From SB11 sp965222995 (GTDB lineage Bacteria; Bacteroidota; Bacteroidia; UBA8524), in assembly GCA_965222995.1 (NCBI GenBank), contig OZ244977.1, positions 2,666,001-2,730,000 of the forward strand: 64,000 bases of DNA. Direction: 5' to 3'. The position numbers and the translations under genes were made by a program. Shown piece by piece: positions 17,737-27,388 of this stretch (its first letter is position 1; the number at the start of each line of letters is the position of its first letter). Under the pieces are notes generated by a model. That model was given only the letters and a program-made list of their open reading frames with translations, was not told the DNA's origin and made no database searches.

Positions 17737-18138
17737 GTGGAATTTAGCTCTATACACATATGTTTAATCGATGATGATGAAATACAGAACTTCATCAACG
17801 AAAAATTAATTCAACGTTCCGTTACTACTTCACAAGTATCAAAATACTTGAGTGCGAAATCAGCAATTGATGATATTAGAATAGGGAAACTAAAACCCCA
17901 TATTATTTTATTAGACATTAATATGCCTATGATGAATGGTTGGGACTTTATGAAAATAGTTGAAAGTGAAAATCTATTAACTTTTGACGGCTTAGAAACA
18001 AGAGTATACATCCTTTCTTCATCAAAAGACCCTTCAGACATTGACAAAATCAATGAATACAAGCATTTGCACGGTTTTTTTCATAAACCGCTAACCCAGG
18101 CAAATCTTCAATCACTACTAGAAAGTCAACAGCCATAA
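17737..18138 (+). CDS. Stand-alone response regulator receiver protein
   Basis: A 133-residue single-domain CheY-like protein. The acidic pocket is Asp12-Asp13-Asp14, the phospho-acceptor is Asp60 in LLDINMPMMNGW, the switch Ser lies in ILSSS (about 94-96) and the conserved Lys117 is in FHKPL. There is no output domain, so it would act by protein contact or relay phosphate to another protein. No histidine kinase lies nearby. The start is GTG: no in-frame ATG occurs before the first strand, and the frame is closed by a stop nine codons upstream. Confidence 0.9.
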   Translation: MEFSSIHICLIDDDEIQNFINEKLIQRSVTTSQVSKYLSAKSAIDDIRIGKLKPHIILLDINMPMMNGWDFMKIVESENLLTFDGLETRVYILSSSKDPSDIDKINEYKHLHGFFHKPLTQANLQSLLESQQP

Positions 18139-18300
18139 AACACTGTTTTTATAGCTAAAATCTTTAAACAAACTTTCATAAATTCGCACACCCAAAGAAA
18201 GGTACCCTACCCTGTACTAAGTTTTTGGAAACGGGCTGATGCGTAGTACTGTCAGCACATCTTGTCGCAAAAAAATTAGTGTGAAATAAATATATAGATT
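18139..18300 (+). other. anmK leader with competing hairpins
   Basis: The 162 bases before anmK contain GTACTA (18214-18219) that can pair with TAGTAC (18244-18249), and GCTGA (18235-18239) that can pair with TCAGC (18252-18256). The two helices interlock, so they would form a pseudoknot or exclude each other. No TAnnTTTG box is seen. I recognise no known riboswitch class. Confidence 0.25.
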
Positions 18301-19395
18301 ATGAAATATAATGTTCTTGGAATAATGTCGGGTACGTCTATGGACGGGATTGATTTAGCCCTTTGTGAAATTACAGAAGAAGAAGGGCAGTGGAGCTACA
18401 ACATACTAGCTACGGAAACAGTTCCGTATGAATCGAAATGGCGCATAAGACTATCACAACTGCGTAAGCAAACCCCTTTAGTGTATGTAAAAACGGATAC
18501 CTTTTACGGACACTACTTAGGTACACTGGCTAAAGAATTTATAGCAAAAAACAATGCAACTGTAGACTTAATCAGTTCTCACGGACATACGGTTTTCCAC
18601 CAGCCTGACGGAAGCATAACTGCACAAGTAGGTAGAGGTGCTGCCATACATGCCGTAACAGGGTTGCCTGTAGCTTGTGATTTCCGTACGGTTGATGTGG
18701 CACTTGGCGGACAAGGTGCTCCCCTTGTACCTGTAGGTGATGAAATGTTGTTTAGTGGGTACGATGCATACCTGAATATTGGTGGCTTTTGCAACATATC
18801 TACAAAGCAAAACGGCAAGCTTGAAGCTTTTGATGTTTGTCCCGGTAATATTATTCTAAACCGTATTGCTCGTAACTTGGGTAAAGATTATGATGATAAC
18901 GGTGAAATAGCACTAAGCGGAGGCATTAACTACGACTTACTAAAAGACCTTAATAATATTGACTATTATAGCAAAGAAGGACCAAAATCACTAGCCCGTG
19001 AGTGGATTAACAGTAAATTCTGGCCAATAGTACGTGAGGTTGAAAAACAAAACAAGCAAGAAGATTTAATGAAAACTCTTGCCGACCATATTGCAGGGCA
19101 AATAGCAAAAACTATTGACAAAATTACCAATAACCAGCCCGATGGGTTTAAAGTACTGGTAACCGGCGGAGGTGCATATAACGGTACATTAATGGAACTG
19201 CTGCGCACACATACTGATGCTGAGTTTATTATTCCAGAAGACAAAAATGTAATAGAATATAAAGAAGCATTAATATTTGCACTTTTAGGTGTATTGCGTA
19301 TAAGAAACCAAGAAAATGTATTGGCAGATGCTACCGGTGCATCAAAAAATAATATAGGTGGTGCTGTATATGGCAACTACTCATCAATAAACTAA
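18301..19395 (+). CDS. anmK: Anhydro-N-acetylmuramic acid kinase (AnmK)
   Basis: AnmK phosphorylates and opens 1,6-anhydro-MurNAc released from recycled cell wall. The protein has 364 residues, normal for the family. The phosphate-binding opening GIMSGTSMDGID (residues 7-18), the acidic DFRTVDVALGGQGAPLVP region and the second nucleotide loop VTGGGAYNGTLMELL near residue 284 are all present. It is followed 19 bases later by a glutamate-type dehydrogenase and then an MscS channel on the same strand, so the three may be co-transcribed up to the tRNA and terminator near 21942. Confidence 0.95.
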   Translation: MKYNVLGIMSGTSMDGIDLALCEITEEEGQWSYNILATETVPYESKWRIRLSQLRKQTPLVYVKTDTFYGHYLGTLAKEFIAKNNATVDLISSHGHTVFHQPDGSITAQVGRGAAIHAVTGLPVACDFRTVDVALGGQGAPLVPVGDEMLFSGYDAYLNIGGFCNISTKQNGKLEAFDVCPGNIILNRIARNLGKDYDDNGEIALSGGINYDLLKDLNNIDYYSKEGPKSLAREWINSKFWPIVREVEKQNKQEDLMKTLADHIAGQIAKTIDKITNNQPDGFKVLVTGGGAYNGTLMELLRTHTDAEFIIPEDKNVIEYKEALIFALLGVLRIRNQENVLADATGASKNNIGGAVYGNYSSIN

Positions 19396-19414
19396 AAAAT
19401 AAAATTGTACAAGC

Positions 19415-20665
19415 ATGGTATATAACGAATCATTAAACAGCCTTTTAGAGAAATTTCAAAATAAACAACCTGAAATAGTTTTTGAATGGAAAGATAGTGA
19501 AACCGAAGCCGAAGGCTGGGTGGTAATTAACTCATTACGTGGAGATGCTTCAGGCGGAGGTACCCGCATGCGTAAAGGACTAGACAGATATGAGGTAGAG
19601 TCGTTGGCAAAAACAATGGAAATTAAATTTTCAGTTTCCGGTCCTCCAATCGGGGGAGCCAAATCGGGCATTAACTTCGACCCTCGCGACCCACGCAAAC
19701 GTGGTGTATTAGAGCGTTGGTATAAAGCTGTAGCACCACTATTAAAAGAGTACTACGGTACCGGTGGAGACTTGAATGTTGATGAGATACATGAAGTAAT
19801 CCCTATTACTCAAGCCAACGGTGTACCTCACCCGCAAGCGTGTGTAGTAAAAAGCCACTTAAAAATTGATGACCCGAAAGAACAACAACGCCGTATTGAT
19901 AACCTGGTAAACGGGGTAACAAAAGTGTTGGATGATGAGCGTTTTAGCCCTGATACATCTAAACCATATACTGTATCTGACATGATAACAGGATGGGGAG
20001 TTGCAGAAGGTATCCGCCACTTTTACCATCTGTATGGAGGTAACTTAAACTATAAAACTGCCATTATACAAGGCTTTGGTAATGTTGCTGCGGCTGCAGC
20101 TTATTATCTGGCTAAAAACGGTGTAAAAATAGTAGGAATTATAGACCGTGTAGGTGGTTTGATAAAACAAGAAGGCTTTAGTTTCGATGAAATTAAAGAA
20201 TTATATGCCAACCGCGACGGTAATGCGCTTAACGCACCCAACTTGCTTAGTTTTGACGAAGTGAACGAGAAAATTTGGAAAATGAAAGCCGAAATTTACG
20301 TTCCCGGGGCAGCTTCGCGTTTAATTACCAAAGAGCAGATGGACGACCTTATTGAGGGCGGTTTAGAAGTAATGAGCTGCGGTGCAAATGTGCCGTTTGC
20401 CGATGAAGAAATATTTATGGGCCCTATAGCACGTTATGCAGATGAACATACAGCAGTTATTGCAGATTTTATTGCAAATTGCGGTATGGCTCGTACCTTT
20501 GGATATTTAATGACTGAAGATGCTCAATTAACTGATGAGGCAATTTTCCACGATGCATCTAAAGTAATATACGATGCAATGGCAAAAATTCATCAGTTTA
20601 ACCCTAAGCCTACAGGACTAATGGGCAAAGGGCTTGAAATTGAGCTAATAAAACTTACCCAGTAA
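19415..20665 (+). CDS. Glu/Leu/Phe/Val dehydrogenase family enzyme
   Basis: An NAD(P)-dependent amino acid dehydrogenase of 416 residues that interconverts an amino acid with its 2-oxo acid and ammonia. The catalytic Lys83 lies in PPIGGAKSGINFDP, and the acidic active-site loop GTGGDLNVDE is at about 116-125. The Rossmann loop is QGFGNVAAAAAYYL near residue 211. The exact substrate cannot be told from sequence by eye; glutamate is the usual guess. It ends one base before the MscS-like gene, which implies translational coupling. Confidence 0.88.
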   Translation: MVYNESLNSLLEKFQNKQPEIVFEWKDSETEAEGWVVINSLRGDASGGGTRMRKGLDRYEVESLAKTMEIKFSVSGPPIGGAKSGINFDPRDPRKRGVLERWYKAVAPLLKEYYGTGGDLNVDEIHEVIPITQANGVPHPQACVVKSHLKIDDPKEQQRRIDNLVNGVTKVLDDERFSPDTSKPYTVSDMITGWGVAEGIRHFYHLYGGNLNYKTAIIQGFGNVAAAAAYYLAKNGVKIVGIIDRVGGLIKQEGFSFDEIKELYANRDGNALNAPNLLSFDEVNEKIWKMKAEIYVPGAASRLITKEQMDDLIEGGLEVMSCGANVPFADEEIFMGPIARYADEHTAVIADFIANCGMARTFGYLMTEDAQLTDEAIFHDASKVIYDAMAKIHQFNPKPTGLMGKGLEIELIKLTQ

Positions 20666-20666
20666 T

Positions 20667-21782
20667 ATGGATATTTTTGATCGTTTTGAGAAAATAATTA
20701 AAATAGTTTATTTCGATAATACTGTTGGAGAATACCTGCTTTGTGCAGGTATTTTGCTTTTTGGCTATTTACTACGCAACGTAATAAGTAAGGCAATTAG
20801 CCATTTATTATTCCGTCCGTTCAAAGCATTCTCAAGAAATAAGTTTGCAAACGAGTTTGATAATTTATTTAAAAAACCACTAAAAGCACTTTTTGAACTG
20901 GTTTTTATTTACATAGCATTCTACCCCATTCACTTACCGCCTAATTTAAATATTAAGGTCTTTAAAAAGATTATGGTAAGTGACTTTATTACCATTATTT
21001 ACGATTTATTTTTAGTAGGTGTAGTTACATGGATAATTTTAAGGGTTGTTGAGTATGTTTATTTAGTTCTGGCTGATAAAGCCTCGGAAACCGAGGATAC
21101 TACCGATGACCAATTGGTAGACTTTTTTAAAGAACTTGCAAAATTTGGAATTATTGTAATTGCTATATTCTTTACTCTGGGGGCAGTATTTAAAATGAAT
21201 ATTGCTGCCATTGTAACCGGTTTGGGTTTGGGTGGTTTAGCAATAGCATTAGCCGCACAAGATACATTATCTAACCTTTTAGCCTCATTTATTATATTTC
21301 TTGATAAACCTTTTAAGGCCGGAGAATTAATTACTGTTAATGATATTACAGGAACAATAGAAAAGGTTGGCTTTAGAAGTACACGTATCAGAACATTAGA
21401 TAAAAGCTTGGTAACCCTCCCTAATCAAACACTAATAAACAACCCGCTAAATAATATTACCCTAAGCTCGTATAGAAGGGTGAAATTTAGCATAGGTGTT
21501 TTGTATGGCACAAGCCACAAACAATTAACCCTTATTTGCGACCAGATACGTGGTTTCCTGCTTGCCCACCCTGAAATTGATAACGACATACAGGTAAAGT
21601 TTGATGAATATGGAGACAGCTCGCTAAACATTATGATACTGTTTTTTGTAAAAACAAACGAGTGGGATGTGATGATGAAGGTTAAAGAAGAGGTAAATTT
21701 TAAGATTATGGAAATAGTGGAGAACAACGGTACCGACTTTGCTTTTCCTACACGCACAGTACATATACAGAAAAGCGAATAA
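20667..21782 (+). CDS. MscS-family mechanosensitive channel
   Basis: A 371-residue membrane protein. Hydrophobic segments at about residues 18-38, 70-92 and 108-130 precede the pore helix region VTGLGLGGLAIALAAQDTLS with its Gly/Ala pattern. The beta domain DKPFKAGELITVNDITGTIEKVGFRSTRIR and VTLPNQTLINNPLNN then identifies MscS. Such channels release solutes on hypo-osmotic shock. It is the last gene of the anmK unit and is followed by tRNA-Pro. Confidence 0.92.
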   Translation: MDIFDRFEKIIKIVYFDNTVGEYLLCAGILLFGYLLRNVISKAISHLLFRPFKAFSRNKFANEFDNLFKKPLKALFELVFIYIAFYPIHLPPNLNIKVFKKIMVSDFITIIYDLFLVGVVTWIILRVVEYVYLVLADKASETEDTTDDQLVDFFKELAKFGIIVIAIFFTLGAVFKMNIAAIVTGLGLGGLAIALAAQDTLSNLLASFIIFLDKPFKAGELITVNDITGTIEKVGFRSTRIRTLDKSLVTLPNQTLINNPLNNITLSSYRRVKFSIGVLYGTSHKQLTLICDQIRGFLLAHPEIDNDIQVKFDEYGDSSLNIMILFFVKTNEWDVMMKVKEEVNFKIMEIVENNGTDFAFPTRTVHIQKSE

Positions 21783-21831
21783 CGCTTGATTGACAATTGT
21801 TTTTTTTGTTGCTTTGCAACCCCTTAAAGTT

Positions 21832-21905
21832 CGGGGTGTGGCGCAGTCCGGTAGCGCACTCGCTTGGGGTGCGAGAGGTCGTGGGTTCAAATCCCGCCAC
21901 TCCGA
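21832..21905 (+). tRNA. tRNA-Pro (anticodon GGG)
   Basis: A 74-base cloverleaf. The acceptor stem CGGGGTG pairs with CACTCCG, and the discriminator is A. The D stem is GCGC/GCGC. The anticodon stem CTCGC/GCGAG encloses loop TTGGGGT, giving anticodon GGG. The T arm is GTGGG-TTCAAAT-CCCGC. The CCA end is not encoded. Confidence 0.95.
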
Positions 21906-21910
21906 CATTA

Positions 21911-21942
21911 AAAAAGCCTTCTGAAACTCAGAAGGCTTTTTT
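21911..21942 (+). terminator. Rho-independent terminator after tRNA-Pro
   Basis: The 10-bp stem AGCCTTCTGA/TCAGAAGGCT has a three-base loop AAC and is followed by a T-run. It is preceded by an A-run, so it can also end transcription of the convergent hypothetical gene on the minus strand. Confidence 0.9.
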
Positions 21943-21958
21943 GCTTAAACTAAATCAT

Positions 21959-22363
21959 CTATGAAACTTCTATTAATTGATTTTTAGTATCAAAAACAGC
22001 AGGCATTTCTAAAAACCTTCTCCACTCTTTCAGTATAGCCTTAAAATCTGTAGTAGGCATCACCAAATCAGCCATATCAAAATTTGGTTTTGCAGATATA
22101 TCGTAAAACTCAGTTACATCATTATAAATATCAATCAAAACCGCATCGCAGCCTGTAGCTATATCCGTGCTGGTTCCTAACAACAAATCGTCAATATCCC
22201 GAAGCAGTCGGTCTATTTTGTTTATTTTTTGCCAGCAGCTTAAAAAGCATCCCAATGTAGTTTGGCTATTACTGTTACTTATAGAGCAATGTTTCCATTT
22301 TTCACCGTATATCTCAATATTCACAAAGCGTAAATGGTATTTATTTAAAATACTTGTTTTCAT
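21959..22363 (-). CDS. Hypothetical protein
   Basis: A 134-residue soluble protein with no signal peptide. Mixed alpha/beta sequence; notable are several Cys (HCSIS, LGCFLSCW, GCDAV), an acidic middle DIDDLL and a C-terminal helix LKEWRRFLEM. I recognise no family. The size and acidity would suit an immunity or adaptor protein, but nothing in the context supports a toxin partner. It ends close to the terminator behind tRNA-Pro, and a TonB receptor follows on the same strand. Confidence 0.6.
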   Translation of the reverse strand: MKTSILNKYHLRFVNIEIYGEKWKHCSISNSNSQTTLGCFLSCWQKINKIDRLLRDIDDLLLGTSTDIATGCDAVLIDIYNDVTEFYDISAKPNFDMADLVMPTTDFKAILKEWRRFLEMPAVFDTKNQLIEVS

Positions 22364-22386
22364 AGTTATTCAATAAGATTTAAAGA

Positions 22387-24738
22387 TTAGAACTGTATTT
22401 TATAACTTAAATTAGGAAAGATTATTGCCTCTTGTGCATCAACAATAGTATTGGTTTTCCTATCGTAGTATTCTCCATAATACTCTTTGCTACCCAATAC
22501 ATTTAGCACTTGCAAAGACCATACGGATGAGTATTTGGCCCTGTTTCTTCTATATGAAATGGTAAAATGCAAAAAGTAGTTACCCGGTCCTTGTTGCTTA
22601 AAAGTTCTACCGTAATCTCTAATAGTTTCTTGTGCCGCCAACGAAGCTTCTCTGTTGGCAGGCGTAAACCAATCGCCACCATTATAGGTAAAGCGAGTAC
22701 TCACATTTAACAAGTTTTGTTTGGTGCTACCCATTGCCCACTCTTTACCGATTAAGAAATTACCTACAAACTTTTTATTAAAGGCTGTATTTCGCCAAAC
22801 ATTGTCCCCTGCTTTATACTTTGAATCAAAAATTGATGCTGTGGTTAAATAGTACCAGCCGTTATTTAAAAAACGTTCAAGCGTAATATCAATACCAATA
22901 TTTCTTCCCAAGCCGCTATTCTCAAACTTATCTTCTAAAAACCACTCTTCACGCAGGTTTAAGAAAGAAAAAGAACTATCGGCAATAACAGGAATATCAT
23001 ATAAATACTGGAAAAAAGGTTCAATACGCAAATTGGTATTTTTGCCTACCATACGGTTATACCCCAAAACAAAATGGTGCGCTTTACTAAAATCTAAATG
23101 CGTATTAGGTCGGGTAGTCCCATTGGGGGTTTGCACTTGGGTAAAGTAATAATTTAGCTTTTCTAAACTGCTATGCAGCCCGTAACCTAAAGTAATGCTT
23201 TGCTTGTTATCCAAATTCCACTGTGCAGATAAACGGGGTTCAATAATCCACCTTTTAGAAAGTGTGAACATTTGAAAATGCACTCCCGGGTTTATTTGCA
23301 AATCTTTAGTAATGTTGAATGATGACTGCGAAAAAGCCTGTATCAACTCACTGTTTCCCTTGTCATTTACATAGGTTTGTTGGGCTTCGCCATAATCAGG
23401 CTGGCTCTTAAACCTGTAGTTATAAAACAGTTTCTGAACTACAATACCCGTACGGTTGGTATGTCTTGAATTAAACTTGTGGTTAATAAATGATGATAAG
23501 GTAATATTGTTGTTACCGAGCCAAATTTCATCGTCATTAATCCTGTTAAGGTTAGAATCTAAATAGTTATCGCTGTAACCTATACCATGCCCTGTACCTG
23601 CCAGTATGGTTTTTACATAGGTATTTTTATTAAAGAAGTATTTGTGTGTTACCCCTCCAATGCCCATATAAATTCTTGATTCCTCATTATAAGAATCGTA
23701 AATACTTTCCCATTCCGAAGAATCGGTTTCCCCTTTTTCATCCAAGCCGTCAATCAATCCCAAGCCCCAAACCGAAAATGTACCTGCTTTTTTGGTAGGA
23801 AAATGCAGTTTAAACGATAAATCCTGATAGCGGATGCCCCCCACATCTTGTGGCATCACATGATCTACCAAGGCCAAGGTAGAATATCTGTAATTAAACA
23901 GGTACGATGAGTTACCTCCTTGCTTAAAAGGTCCCTCAGAAGAAACATCAATACCCAAAGAACCGATTTGAAAAGTATGTTCACGCTCTAAATTATTACC
24001 TGTACGCATTGATAAATCGAACACACCTGATGTAGCATTACCGTACTCGGCAGGGAAAGCTCCTGTGAAAAAATCAGAGTTTGCCATCATTTGGCTACTT
24101 AGTGCAGTGATAACACCTGCCCCTACTCCACTAACTTCACCAAAATGGTTTGGAGCAGGTACAGGCACACCTTCCATACGCCAAAGTAAACCCTTAGGCG
24201 CATTTCCACGAATAACAATACCATTAGAGCTAATAGTACTTGCAACACCCGCAAATGCCGATACCATACGTGCGGGGTCATCCACACCTCCTGCATATTT
24301 ATTGGTTTCTTCTACAGTAAACTGCTTGGCACTTACCGTAGCCATTTGGTTAATAGCCTTGTTTTTTTCTTCTTTAGGTTTAACGGTTACTTCCTTCACA
24401 CTAATAACAGACTCTTGCAAGTGGGCAGTAACTGCCTTTGTTTTGCCCGATATAAGTAAAATTCCACTTAAAACAGTTGGCTCATACCCAACAGAGGATA
24501 CCTTAATATCATACCTGCCCACAGGAATATTTTTAATGGTAAATTCACCGTTAATATCAGTTGAAGCACCAATAATAGGGCTGGTATTTAACAACGTTAC
24601 CGTAGCAAAAGGTATAGGTGCTTCTGAAGCAACATCAATAACTTTTCCCTTTAGTGTAGAGGTTAAATTTTGTGCAGTACCGCACAAGTGGCTAATGATG
24701 ATAATTAAAATAGCAAGAATAATTTTTCTTGTTGTCAT
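22387..24738 (-). CDS. TonB-dependent outer-membrane receptor with carboxypeptidase-regulatory domain
   Basis: A 783-residue receptor. A signal peptide (about 1-22) is followed by a carboxypeptidase-regulatory-like Ig domain (LKGKVIDVASEAPIPFATVTL to about residue 108), then a plug domain (about 130-250, with VRGNAPKGLLWRMEGVPVP) and a barrel ending in a terminal Phe, LSYKIQF. It imports a large nutrient using the proton-motive force through TonB. No SusD-like partner or enzyme is adjacent, so the substrate is unknown. The upstream spacer has no exact TAnnTTTG box. Confidence 0.9.
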   Translation of the reverse strand: MTTRKIILAILIIIISHLCGTAQNLTSTLKGKVIDVASEAPIPFATVTLLNTSPIIGASTDINGEFTIKNIPVGRYDIKVSSVGYEPTVLSGILLISGKTKAVTAHLQESVISVKEVTVKPKEEKNKAINQMATVSAKQFTVEETNKYAGGVDDPARMVSAFAGVASTISSNGIVIRGNAPKGLLWRMEGVPVPAPNHFGEVSGVGAGVITALSSQMMANSDFFTGAFPAEYGNATSGVFDLSMRTGNNLEREHTFQIGSLGIDVSSEGPFKQGGNSSYLFNYRYSTLALVDHVMPQDVGGIRYQDLSFKLHFPTKKAGTFSVWGLGLIDGLDEKGETDSSEWESIYDSYNEESRIYMGIGGVTHKYFFNKNTYVKTILAGTGHGIGYSDNYLDSNLNRINDDEIWLGNNNITLSSFINHKFNSRHTNRTGIVVQKLFYNYRFKSQPDYGEAQQTYVNDKGNSELIQAFSQSSFNITKDLQINPGVHFQMFTLSKRWIIEPRLSAQWNLDNKQSITLGYGLHSSLEKLNYYFTQVQTPNGTTRPNTHLDFSKAHHFVLGYNRMVGKNTNLRIEPFFQYLYDIPVIADSSFSFLNLREEWFLEDKFENSGLGRNIGIDITLERFLNNGWYYLTTASIFDSKYKAGDNVWRNTAFNKKFVGNFLIGKEWAMGSTKQNLLNVSTRFTYNGGDWFTPANREASLAAQETIRDYGRTFKQQGPGNYFLHFTISYRRNRAKYSSVWSLQVLNVLGSKEYYGEYYDRKTNTIVDAQEAIIFPNLSYKIQF

Positions 24739-24907
24739 GGTTTGTTTTAGTTCGTTTCTTAAAAAAGTTTAGTGGCTTTTTGTGCCATTTCACCTATACG
24801 ACAAACCAGTTTGAAAACACCCTACCTGAAAAAATCATTTTTTTCATTTTTATTTATTTCAGAACACTAAAGGATGAATAAAAACAATTATTGTAAACTT
24901 GAAGCAG

Positions 24908-25522
24908 ATGTTGTTTGATGATAGCTATACCATACCTGCACAACAAGGCGAAGCATTACTAAAAGAAAAAGGCAGTAAGTTTTTTGCCTTTGCTTTTCCT
25001 GTATTTAGTGAGGAGGATATAAAAAACAGATTAGAAGAACTGAAAAGCAAGTACCCTGATGCCAACCACCATTGTTATGCATGGGTATTGCACCCTGATA
25101 AAAGTGCACAGCGAGCTAATGACGACGGAGAGCCGAATAACACCGCAGGCAAACCTATTTTGCGACAAATTACCGCACAAAACCTAACCAATACATTGGT
25201 GGTAGTAGTGCGCTATTTTGGCGGTACATTGCTTGGTGTTAGCGGTTTAATAAATGCTTATGGCGGTGCCGCAAAACTTGCCTTGGAAGAAGCCGGGGCA
25301 GAAGAAAAAATAATTAACGGCTTGTTTGAACTGGAGTATGACTATGCCGCCGAAGGCGATGTTTTTAGATTTGTAAAAACTTTAGGGGGCGAAATAGCGT
25401 CTGTAGATAAACAAGCAAAGGGAAAAGTTACCTTTACCATACGAAAAACAAAAGTAGAAGAAGTACATAACTTGTGGCACGATTTCCGCAGCTTTAAGTT
25501 AAGTTTCAAAGGCTATACATGA
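24908..25522 (+). CDS. yigZ: YigZ/IMPACT family protein
   Basis: A cytosolic protein of 204 residues from the chosen ATG. The N-terminal UPF0029 domain is clear: KGSKFFAFAFPV, then HHCYAWVL, DDGEPNNTAGKPIL and VVVVRYFGGTLLGVSGLINAYGGAA. A small C-terminal ferredoxin-like domain follows (about residues 135-200). In eukaryotes IMPACT modulates translation control through GCN1; the bacterial role is unclear, perhaps ribosome- or nucleic-acid-related. A TTG nine bases upstream is an alternative start. It overlaps the next gene by four bases (ATGA), so the two are translationally coupled despite different jobs. Confidence 0.92.
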   Translation: MLFDDSYTIPAQQGEALLKEKGSKFFAFAFPVFSEEDIKNRLEELKSKYPDANHHCYAWVLHPDKSAQRANDDGEPNNTAGKPILRQITAQNLTNTLVVVVRYFGGTLLGVSGLINAYGGAAKLALEEAGAEEKIINGLFELEYDYAAEGDVFRFVKTLGGEIASVDKQAKGKVTFTIRKTKVEEVHNLWHDFRSFKLSFKGYT

Positions 25523-27387
25523 GAAAGTTTGCACTATATATATTAGTAAGTATTATAAGTTTTGCCATACATGCACAAAACCTATCAAACCCTACTTTGC
25601 AAAGCCATATAGAAGGTTTTATAGGGCAGGAAATATTTATGCAACAAGCTGTAGACGGCAGTAACCTCTCAAACAGTATTCAAAAAGTATTAGCTCAAAA
25701 AATACTTAGTACTTATCCTACTGCAACCACTTTGAAGCTAAGTTATACCAAAACATCACCTAGTGGTACTTATTACACCTATATACTACGTTACAACAAC
25801 ACACCTATATTTAGTAGTTCACTAAAAGTATTTTTAGATAAAAGCAATACCATCCGTTGGGCACACCACAACTTTGCTGAGTTTTCAGCACCTGTAAGTA
25901 CTGCATTTTTAAATACTTCAGAAGTAGAAAGTTTTGCAAAAACTAAATTCCCCAACGCTAAACTTTTAGCAAGTGAAAGTACTTGGGTAAACAACGGCGA
26001 AACCCTATTGCCTTCTTTTGCCATTACACTGAAAAAAACAGATAAACACCTCACAAACCAGTACATTTATAGTACAGGCGGCACACTACTGTATGTAAAT
26101 CCTTTAGATAAACACTTCACTGCTGCTGATACCCCCACCTACGGTTATGTTTTTAACCCCGACCCGCTTACTACTGCACAGGTAGCTTATGGCGGTGCTT
26201 ATAGTGATAGTATATACAAGGGAACCGATAGTAGTACTGTAGACTCAAAACGACTTATTGCCGAACGCCGAAAAGTACAATTTAGAGGCACACTACAAGG
26301 CGACTCTGTGCTATTGGCAAACAATGATTTTTTTATAAGCGAAGTTTCAGCACCTTCATGGCCTGTAACAAGTGTTACTTTAGGAGATACATTTAATTTT
26401 GTTCGCAGCCAGTACCAGTTTGCTGATGTAAATGCATACTATCACCTTAATGCACATTTAAGCTATGTGAGAAAGCTGGGGTTTAATAACCTGCCCGATT
26501 TTAGAATAAAGGTGGATGCACACGCACTTAGCGGGCAAGATGCATCACGCTTCACTGCCAGTGATAACCCGCCCACTTTACAATTTGGAGACGGAGGTAT
26601 ACCCGATGCTGAGGATGCCGATGTAGTAGTGCATGAGTTTGGGCATGCCTTATCGCATGGAGCATCTCCCAATACTTCTATTGGTTTAGAACGTAGAGCA
26701 TTAGATGAAGCTTTTGGCGATTATTTTGCTGCCTCTTACTCTTGGAATATAAGCACATATAATTGGCGCAAGGTATTTTCTTGGGATGGGAATAATGGCG
26801 GATGGCAAGGACGCTCTGTAGACTATAATGGCAGCTACAACCAACTGAGCAATAATATTTGGACGGATGGACAATTATGGAGTACTGCTTTAATGAGGTT
26901 ATTACGCATAATAGGCAGAGACAAAACCGATGCTTTGCAGCTTGAAGCATTATATCGTTTAAATGCTAATATGAGCATGCGCCAACTGGCAAACGCAGTA
27001 CAGCAAATAGATACTTTGCAAAACAACGGAGACAATTTTGAACCTATACAGTGTGTGTTTGCATCGGTAGATATTTTAGACAGTTTAAGTAATTGCCAAG
27101 TTTTGGGAGTTGAAAATGTTACTAAAAAACCTCAGCAAATTTTTAAGGTATATAACAGTTGGGGCTTTGCCCAAAAAGCCGAAGATGCTGAAGTTTATTT
27201 CTCATACCCGTCAACCTACCAACTCACCATTTTTGATGCTACAGGAAAACAGATTGTAAACGAAAAATTACAAGGAGTAGCGTATAAAAAAATACAGGGG
27301 CAAAATTTTGCCCCCGGAATTTACATTTTAAAAGTACGTGAAAAAAGTACAGGCAAAGCGCAAGCAGCCAAGCTACTGCGCTACTAG
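25519..27387 (+). CDS. Secreted zinc metallopeptidase (gluzincin, M4/M36-like), T9SS cargo
   Basis: A 622-residue secreted peptidase. A signal peptide (about 1-19) is followed by a propeptide region resembling FTP/PepSY domains (to about residue 215). The catalytic domain carries HEFGH at 372-376, with His ligands and the Glu373 base, and Glu397 in ALDEAFGDY as the likely third zinc ligand. The last 75 residues (YQLTIFDATGKQIVNEKL to YILKVREKSTG) form a type A sorting domain for export by the type IX system and surface attachment. The start overlaps the yigZ stop. It likely degrades proteins outside the cell. Confidence 0.87.
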   Translation: MRKFALYILVSIISFAIHAQNLSNPTLQSHIEGFIGQEIFMQQAVDGSNLSNSIQKVLAQKILSTYPTATTLKLSYTKTSPSGTYYTYILRYNNTPIFSSSLKVFLDKSNTIRWAHHNFAEFSAPVSTAFLNTSEVESFAKTKFPNAKLLASESTWVNNGETLLPSFAITLKKTDKHLTNQYIYSTGGTLLYVNPLDKHFTAADTPTYGYVFNPDPLTTAQVAYGGAYSDSIYKGTDSSTVDSKRLIAERRKVQFRGTLQGDSVLLANNDFFISEVSAPSWPVTSVTLGDTFNFVRSQYQFADVNAYYHLNAHLSYVRKLGFNNLPDFRIKVDAHALSGQDASRFTASDNPPTLQFGDGGIPDAEDADVVVHEFGHALSHGASPNTSIGLERRALDEAFGDYFAASYSWNISTYNWRKVFSWDGNNGGWQGRSVDYNGSYNQLSNNIWTDGQLWSTALMRLLRIIGRDKTDALQLEALYRLNANMSMRQLANAVQQIDTLQNNGDNFEPIQCVFASVDILDSLSNCQVLGVENVTKKPQQIFKVYNSWGFAQKAEDAEVYFSYPSTYQLTIFDATGKQIVNEKLQGVAYKKIQGQNFAPGIYILKVREKSTGKAQAAKLLRY

Positions 27388-27388
27388 C

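Noticed and set aside
21624..21908. 94-codon frame on the minus strand
   Set aside because: It is the antisense of the MscS gene end and tRNA-Pro; MSEWRDLNPRPL is a well-known artefact of translated tRNA DNA.
24065..24772. 235-codon frame on the plus strand
   Set aside because: It is antisense to the TonB receptor signal, regulatory and plug domains, which are unambiguous.
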